Below are positions 1 to 7,200 of a stretch of 19,788 bases of DNA, one piece after another. Each line of letters opens with the position of its first letter. Position 1 is the first letter of the stretch. The position numbers were made by a program, and so were the translations under genes. Location of the stretch: contig QAXH01002919.1 of the NCBI GenBank assembly GCA_004335635.1, positions 5,720 through 25,507 of the forward strand, written 5' to 3'. Origin of the DNA: Chloromonas sp. AAM2 (taxonomy: Eukaryota > Chlorophyta > Chlorophyceae > Chlamydomonadales > Chlamydomonadaceae). The notes under the pieces are model-generated. The model was given only the letters and a program-made list of their open reading frames with translations. It ran no database searches and was not told the origin of the DNA.

Positions 1-107
1 GGGTGCTAGCGATCAGTGCTAGACGCTGGTGTTAAGGGTGCTAGCGATCAGTGCTAGACGCGGGTGCTAAAGGGTGCTGGCGATTCGTGCTAGACGCGGG
101 TGCTAAA
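1..107. repeat. 35-36 bp tandem minisatellite, three copies
   Basis: Three head-to-tail units lie at 1-35, 36-71 and 72-107, and a degenerate fourth start follows at 108. Each unit contains GTGCTAGACGC and ends in GGTGCTAA or GGTGTTAA, so GTGCTA recurs about every 12-20 bases. The array is cut by the window edge, so its real length is unknown. Copies 2 and 3 differ at only a few positions. The third has CTGGCGATTCG where the others have CTAGCGATCAG. Confidence 0.85.
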
Positions 108-146
108 GGGGGCTACCCGTACCGGTCACCATTCTAGGGTATTAGC

Positions 147-185
147 CTAGCACAAATTAGCACCATGCTAGCACACATGTTAGCA
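147..185. repeat. cluster of TAGCA(C) motifs, inverted relative to the minisatellite
   Basis: CTAGCAC (147-153), TTAGCAC (157-163), GCTAGCAC (167-174) and TTAGCA (180-185) are spaced 10-13 bases apart. TAGCAC is the reverse complement of the GTGCTA core of the array at 1-107. The segment therefore forms an inverted counterpart separated by about 40 bases, and could fold back on the array or mark the edge of a larger inverted element. Confidence 0.6.
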
Positions 186-899
186 GGCAACACTATTCCG
201 ATGAAGCCAAATCTTATAATACTTCAGAGGTTGTTTGGCTGCAACGCAACAGACACAACCTCATCCCGTTTCGTGTCCTTCCACTCAAATGGCTTCCCTG
301 GTGTACATCTGACATGTACATCTACAAAAACTTTGGCATTGCCAAGGTTCATGTGGCTCTGCTTCTGCTGCTGGCAAGCTGATTTCAATCCTCACAAACT
401 TTGCCAGTGCGGCACGCCTTGTTGTTGTACTTGAAATCATTCTCACGTCATTTGAAAGCCATGCTGATTTTCACGTCATTTGCAACTCTTGTTGGTACTT
501 GCTTTACGGGACTCCAACCCGTCCAACCTGCAAGCGAAGGGGATTGCGACACATTTGGATAGTAATGGTGGTGGCATTTGAGATTGCGGGATGCATGCAG
601 CTGTATTGACACCATGATTTCCTTCCGACTGTGTGATTGCACATCTCACGATGTGCAGTTGATGAGACAGACGAATACTGCAATGTCTTTGTTGAATAAT
701 AATACGTCATTGCTGTACTTTCCGACTCTGATGTGCGCGACGGTGTGCCAGACCCACCTCCAACAACATCTCTTGTGCTTGCATCAAGCTTGCGTGACAT
801 CTGGCGTTTCTATTCGAAAGCTCCCACGTGCCGGCAGTAGCATCGTGCCCACCAACCATCGCTTGCATGCACCGTGTGCTTCGCAGCTGCACTCAACTG
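186..899. other. non-coding stretch upstream of gene A
   Basis: No convincing gene is seen. Short ORFs on both strands are Cys/His/Thr-rich and lack splice-linked continuation or a recognisable motif. The notable content is a 12-bp direct repeat, TCACGTCATTTG, at 443-454 and 471-482, plus another ACGTCAT at 704-710. Read on the minus strand these are TGACGT, the core recognised by bZIP factors in plants and algae. They may belong to the gene A promoter, but that is inference. Confidence 0.4.
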
Positions 900-907
900 C
901 ATATAAG
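900..907 (+). promoter_or_regulatory. TATA-like element upstream of gene A
   Basis: CATATAAG lies about 90 bases upstream of the proposed ATG at 996. That would put a transcription start near 930 and leave a 5' UTR of roughly 65 bases. An out-of-frame ATG at 985 precedes the chosen one; it has T at +4, whereas the 996 ATG has G at +4. The call rests only on sequence similarity and spacing. Confidence 0.35.
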
Positions 908-995
908 TCCATCAGAACTTTGCAGCGCGATGGGCTGGTGCACCCCGGACAGGTGATTGTGCTCGCATAGCGCTCACACGCGAGATGTTTTATAC

Positions 996-1221
996 ATGGT
1001 ATCGCCCATTGCCACGCTGCCACTCAAAAACTCAATGCCAAGCTCCTTGTACGGCAATGCATTCAGGAATGCGGCATTACCGGCACCGGCCTCCACCCCT
1101 CCGCCGGCTGTGCCTCCGGCAAACGACCCGTACGAGGTCATCAAGATGCCAAAGCTGCCTGACTTAAGCAAGTTCCCACTGCCACATGAGCTTCAGGTCT
1201 TCCGCGAACAATGCGCAGCAG
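996..1221 (+). CDS. gene A exon 1: Pro-rich N-terminus
   Basis: The exon encodes MVSPIATLPLKNSMPSSLYG, then a stretch rich in Ala and Pro, then DPYEVIKMPKLPDLSKF and HELQVFREQCAA. It ends in phase 1 at GCAG|GTACAA. Continuing without splicing reaches a stop soon after. An in-frame donor CAG|GTCTTC at 1196 is an alternative. The ATG at 996 is the first in this frame after an in-frame stop, but an upstream coding exon cannot be excluded. Confidence 0.55.
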
Positions 1222-4200
1222 GTACAAACCTAATGTCCACCTAGGGTTGTTACACCTCCAGCTTGCCAGCCCGAGCAAACCCATGGCAGTTTGACACAGA
1301 ATCAGAACCTGATCATGCTAGATGCGCCTTCTGCGCTAGCCACTTCACATGACGCCACCACTGCACCTGCTATGATACTCATCAGGAGTACGTCAGGCAG
1401 TGGCCATGGTCACCGCCATGGAGCATCAACTGTGGTGGGAGCGGTCACGCAGGCAGCAGGTGCGCAGTTCGTGACCAAACCCAAAATAACTCCAGGACCA
1501 TCTCCAACCCTACCCTTGGCCAGGATACCAGCCGCCCAGGGTCTGCATCGCACTCATACCAGCTGCCCAATAGTCTCTCGGATTATTCACCTCTGTGAAC
1601 TGAGCCTGTCCCTGTATTCACCGAGGTGTTCCAGGCTAGCCCGCATCACTAACCTTCGATGTAGTACGATTGTGCGGCACAACTACTAGTATTACTAACC
1701 TTGGCAGTGTATTTCCTGCTGGATCCAGGCCGAGGAGGACATCAAAGTGCTGCTGGGCGCCATAGAGGCGGAGAGGACCCTGGCAGACGGGGAGATGCAG
1801 GACATGCAAGGGGCTCTGCAGCAGGTGGGTGCAGCTGAGTGCCACGGGACCGCCTGTGAACAGAGGTTGAACGAGCTGCCAAGACTGAGCAGTGCAAGGG
1901 GCTTCACGGTCACAGTGGTCAGTCTCACTGCACGAGTGCAGCAGAGCAACAGGCCTCAGCAATGCTCTGACAGCAACAGTCAGGCAGTCCAGTCAGTTGT
2001 GTGGTGACATTGGAGAGCGCAACGGCAAGAACCAGGCAGCACTGTGACACTGGCTGTGAACAGCACAGAGGTTGATTGCTCACCAGGATTTTGCATTGCA
2101 AGGGATTAAGCTGTGACTGGGCACTGAGACTGCTGCCAAGATGTGGCAGCTGGTCGTGTGTGGTATCACTGACATCAGTGCAGCACAGAGACGTGCTTCA
2201 GCAGAGCTGCAATTGCAACATTCAGGCAGTACCATCAGCTGTGTCCTTGTTGTGACATCCTTCACACTCTCATAGATATGATGATATGGTTGCCTTGAGG
2301 ATTGGCACCATGCAATACCTCCCGTTCAGAGGAGCAATAGGGAATGAACGGCGCGTTCTGTCAGCAGTCTCTCTCATGCTCATGCGGTGTGGCCTCTTCC
2401 CCTCGCCCCCTGTGCGCACGCGGAAGCATGCCTTGTAATCCAAGATCGACAAGCTCATGCTCAAACATGTGCAAGCTGTAACAAGAAGGGCATACCACAC
2501 CTGACGGTAACAATGCTTGGCTGTTGCTCCCCAGGCACATGCGGAGGTGCGGGGCGATGCGTTCATGCTGCGGGCGGATCAGCTGTCAGGCGCGTCAAAG
2601 GCAGCCACCGTCATACAGAAGAACTTCAGGGGTCACGTGGCACGGAAAGAGTGGGTACTGAACGGACGGGCCTGCCTAGCCTCTACTTGCCAGGCTCTCG
2701 GCTGGAATAGGATAATGTCTGAGACACCTGACTACTGGGTACAGGATGGGCTGGCCAGCACTGGTCAGCGCTTGCTGCTCACTAGGGTAGATGAGTAAGG
2801 TTCAATGGAACATCATCAATTGGGAAATCTGAGGACGGTGCAAGCCATCACCGTTATGGAATGCCTAAATGCCAGACAAGGTGCAGCAGTACCAGCAGCA
2901 GTGGGCGAAGTGGCTCTGCCATTGCCGGCCTTGATTTGCTTTCAGCCTTTGCCCTGCTTCGTTTCCCTCACTCGTGCCAAGGATAGGCCAGGGCAAGGCC
3001 TATCCTGTGCTGGTCACGTGACGGCTTCCCTGATGTGAGTATGCAATCAACTGTTACTGATGTTAAAAGTGCGCATGTGCTGTGCGTTGTTGCAGTTTTG
3101 AGGTGCACCTGAAGGATGTGCTGCGGGGCGTGGACCCGGAGCTGGACCCCGCAGCGCTCCCTGAAGTGGCCCAACACCACATCAGTGCCGTCAACAGCAG
3201 GACGGGAGCAGGGAGCAAGGGACTCAAAGCAGCCATGCAGGTGGGTCGTGATTGGACATGTCATGTGATCGTCATGACCATCATTACATGGCTTTTCGCA
3301 TACTGCAATTTCGCAACCTGCATTGCTACATGCATGCTGCATGTCATGTGAATTGACTTAGTTGCGTGTATTTTACATCGGGTCCAGATCCGGTCGGTAC
3401 CATCCGTACCATTCAACAGTTGCCATAGACGAGGTTTCAAGCGTAATCATGGTTTCGACAGCTCGTAACCTGCCGATAAATACTTGTGTGCACTTTGATC
3501 CTGAAGGGCCTCCCGTCAGTCATAGTCTCTTTGGACAATGGTCTCTTGGCAACGTGGCCCTTCGCCACAACTCAATCAAAGGCTCAGGGCACCATCACAT
3601 GCTGTTGTACATGGTTGCGCATGACAGTGGTGTGGGTTGTCAGCTTCAGTGTCAGGTCATGGCCTGAAGGCACGTGATCCAAGGTGAATGAGGTGTGTTG
3701 CCTGCAGGGCATGCGTCTGAGCAACCCGCGCATTGTGATGCGGAAGGAAGTCGAGGCCATTCAGAAGCGCATGGAATGCATGCCAGGTGAGGAGTAGTGG
3801 TGAGCTAGAGCCGGCATGGAAAGGCAGGGAAGTGCTCACTGGTACTAGACAGGTTTTGACAGCTCTATATCTGAAGGCAGGACTTTGGCAACTGGTCATC
3901 GGATTGACGGAATCATGATAGGCCATGGCAACGCCCTAAGCCTAATCTTACCATGCTGGGCAGGTAGCAATGCGCAGGCTTGTAGTTGAAACCAGAGCAC
4001 CGATGCAGAGTGGTCAGCGCTGCTGCAGATTGGTCGAGGCGTGATGCCAAAGCTACGATTGCAGTGTCTATGCCTCATTTCATGACGACATTCAGCCGCT
4101 GAAATTACAGCACTGTCACATTCAACCCATGCACAATGCCAATGCCAAACCTATGACTGCCCTGTCCACGCCCGCTCGCCTGCCCCACACACAGACGCCG

Positions 4201-7200
4201 GCCGGGGCGCTCCAGATCCCTCCCTGGACCCCTCCCTGGACATCCAGCGCATCCTCCAGGGCTCGCTGCCCGCGTCATCGGCCTCGGTCATCGCAGCACT
4301 TGTGCGCAGGTGCAAGGAATTGCAGGTACCAGGATAACTCACTCATAAACTCACATGACTTCAAACCAGTTAGTTTGCTCATAAAGCAGGTGCAAGGAAC
4401 TGCGGGTGAGGATCTAGCTGGCAGCTGTTTGCATTGTTCGTGAACAGCTGGTCAATGCACGTTGTTCATGTACTCCATGCGTACAAAGCTTGCAAAACAG
4501 GTGGTTTGTACTCGAACATTTTGCCTATACACACCAAGGGCAAGACATGTGAAGACACGTGTGGTACGCCTTCTGAATTTCTACAAGAGGTCATGAGCGC
4601 ACTGCTTAGGTGTGCATAATGGCCCTTTGGCGTGCTAAGGTAGGAGTGGTGTGATACGTTCGTGCCTTGTTGTGCGACATCGCTCAGCCATGCGTGTGGA
4701 ACACCCGAGCATTTGGCGGTTTGGCAAGGCTTCTGTGGTGGCCTGCACAGTGAAGGCATCTGCGCAAATTATGACAAAGGCTTACATGCCGGGCTCCCAA
4801 GCTGTGGGCATATGGTCCCTGATGTGTGTGCAGGCTGCACTGGTCGAGGCGTGTGAGTCCCTCCAGCAGAGCCGCATGGCCGAGCAGGGCCTCAGGGCGC
4901 AGAACATGAAGGTCGTGGAGCTAAGCCAGGTGGGTGACCAGGGCTGATGACCACGGCAGATTGGGCATGTTCCCAGTAACTCTGCCATCGCACCGTGAGA
5001 GCTGACACGACATAGGATTTCAAGCCAAGGTTGGCTAGGGTAGGCTAGGGTTTAAGCGGCGACAAATGTTTCGTGAGCTTTCGCATCCTTACACATGCAT
5101 CGTCTGCACTACTTTATTTCGCCTTTCGAATCTTCATCTTTTCATCGCAAACGCATCAGCGAAACGCCTGTGCAGGTTCATCTTGAATTGGAGGAGGAGC
5201 GCAGCGGTCGTCACGCCCTGCAGCAGATGGTCGCTAAGCTGCGACACGCACTGGTCGCGCAGCAGCAGGCGCAACAGGGTGGTGACGCGACGGCGCAGCA
5301 GAACCCGCACATCGCAGGATGGTATCGCAGACAATACGCACAGGCAAGTTGATGGTACGACATTATTGCTATGGCAATGCTCCGCATTTCCGCAAATGAA
5401 TAGTGTCAGGTCGGGCTAGGAAATGAGTTGGTAAGTTCCCCTGCAGCCAATTCCCCTTCAGCTCATGATGTTCAGTTTTCACAGCTAAATGACAGCTGAA
5501 GGCGTGTAAACTGAACAGGCGACGGAGCCACCCAGCACTTACTTTTGCTGTGCAGGGTGACTTCGTGAAGTGGGAGTATGACCCAAGCAAGGTGCGCCTG
5601 CGGGCCAGATATGCTGGGAGGTGCAGGGTAAAGTGTTAGGCACAACTAGTGGTGTCACTTGTCATCATGCCTGCATTCATCCCGCGCGCGAGGTCATGTC
5701 CATTGAGCGGTGCTGTAGCTGGCAAACCTGAACAGTCGCGAGGTGTTGCGGATGTGCTGGCTGTTTCTCTGCAGGGGTCCATAGCGGGCGGAAAGCGTGT
5801 GTTTGCGGGGCCTGAGGCCGAAGTGGAGCTGTGGGATGAGTGAGTCACGAGATGAACAACCTGCCTGGTAGCAAACGAGCTTTGGACTGGAACTCACAGG
5901 ACAAGCGAGTTCAGTGACGCCGAGTTGTTTGACTTAGGTTGCCGTGGCAGTTGTGCACTGGTCCTCGGGTCAATGTGTAAGCAGAGCAGAGCAGGGAACA
6001 AGAAGTAGGTGTATGCACAGCAGAGAAGAGGACAAGGTCTGCATCGACTGGAACAACGCACTCACCGTCCGGTATCCTGTGTTCCATACCGCTGTTTGCC
6101 ATGGCCCCGCAGCATGCGCGCCAGCATTCCCGAGCCCCTCTGGGTGCCCCGGGCCTGCGAGCCGCAGTACCAATACAACGACCTCATAGCGCTGCAGTCC
6201 GACCTGGCAGCGGGCGTAAAGCAGGGCCCAATGGACCCGCTGTACTACAACCCCACGCCGGACACAACGCAGGTATGCACACCGGGTTGGAATGTGTTGA
6301 ACGTACTCGATGTGGCGAATCAATCACTTGGTGGAAAGCTCACAGGGTCAGCACGCTTACTACCAAACGTCGCCAACACTGAACATGGCCACCATGTCTT
6401 GACCAAAATACGCAAAGCTCTACACACGACGTGTACTGCAGCGCTCCATCAACTGGGTTTGCATATGCCTTTGTGCAAACATTCCAGCCTTGCGTTTTTA
6501 GGGCTTGTTTGGCATGTGTTGCTTGTTGCCTGCATTCTACCTAACCTCGACCATTGTTACAACCCTTCAGACTTGGTTCAACCTTGATCCCATCCACTGC
6601 TCGCAGTTCTCCTACTCGCGGGACACTCCCATTGTGCCCACTGTCACGCCCCTGAGCCTCATACGCGAGCCAACAGGAGGAGCGCAAGTGCGTGCACCTC
6701 ACCTGCATCAAACGCCTATCAAAGGCCTTAGGTGCTCATGTGACGAGGAGCCTTTGCAGTCCATTGGACGGCGACCGTTGCGGCTCGTGTTCCCTCGCTT
6801 GTGCCAGTCATCTTCAACACGGGGTGCATATGTGTGCGTAGGACACAACACAGCGACACAATGTACTTGGTAGAGTCTTGCCGTCCTCCTGCCGGTGTGC
6901 AGGAACCTGATGGCCTGAACCAGTTCGACCCCACCAGGCAGCCGCCCATTCAGTCATCCGGCCAGCCCGTGCAACCCATGTACAGTGTGTTGCCTCTCAT
7001 CAGGGAGGATGCGCACATGGCGGTGAGACACACCACATGATGCACACGCAATGCTCATGCAGCCTGCAGGACGCATGCTAGGTGTACTGACTTGGCTGGC
7101 CTGTACATTTGACCTGGCTTGAGCAAGTGTCTGTCCTGAAGACCACACAATCATCGGATGCTTAGGTTTAGTAGGATGCAAGCTTTAAGACGCAATTGAG

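Noticed and set aside
165..434. 89-codon plus-strand ORF near the left edge
   Set aside because: Cys/Phe/Thr-rich with a poly-Cys end, no splice-linked continuation and no motif; probably chance.
578..970. 130-codon plus-strand ORF upstream of gene A
   Set aside because: Dominated by Cys, His, Ser and Thr without domain-like pattern, and it overlaps the TATA-like site.
2872..2908. Frame reading VQQYQQQWAKW as an extra exon between gene A exons 4 and 5
   Set aside because: Looks protein-like, but the available acceptor (GCCAG at 2871-2875) puts it in the wrong phase after exon 4 and the donor is poor.
5031..5053. GGCTAGGGTA/GGCTAGGGTT resembling interstitial telomere repeat
   Set aside because: Only two imperfect copies, not a true TTTAGGG array.
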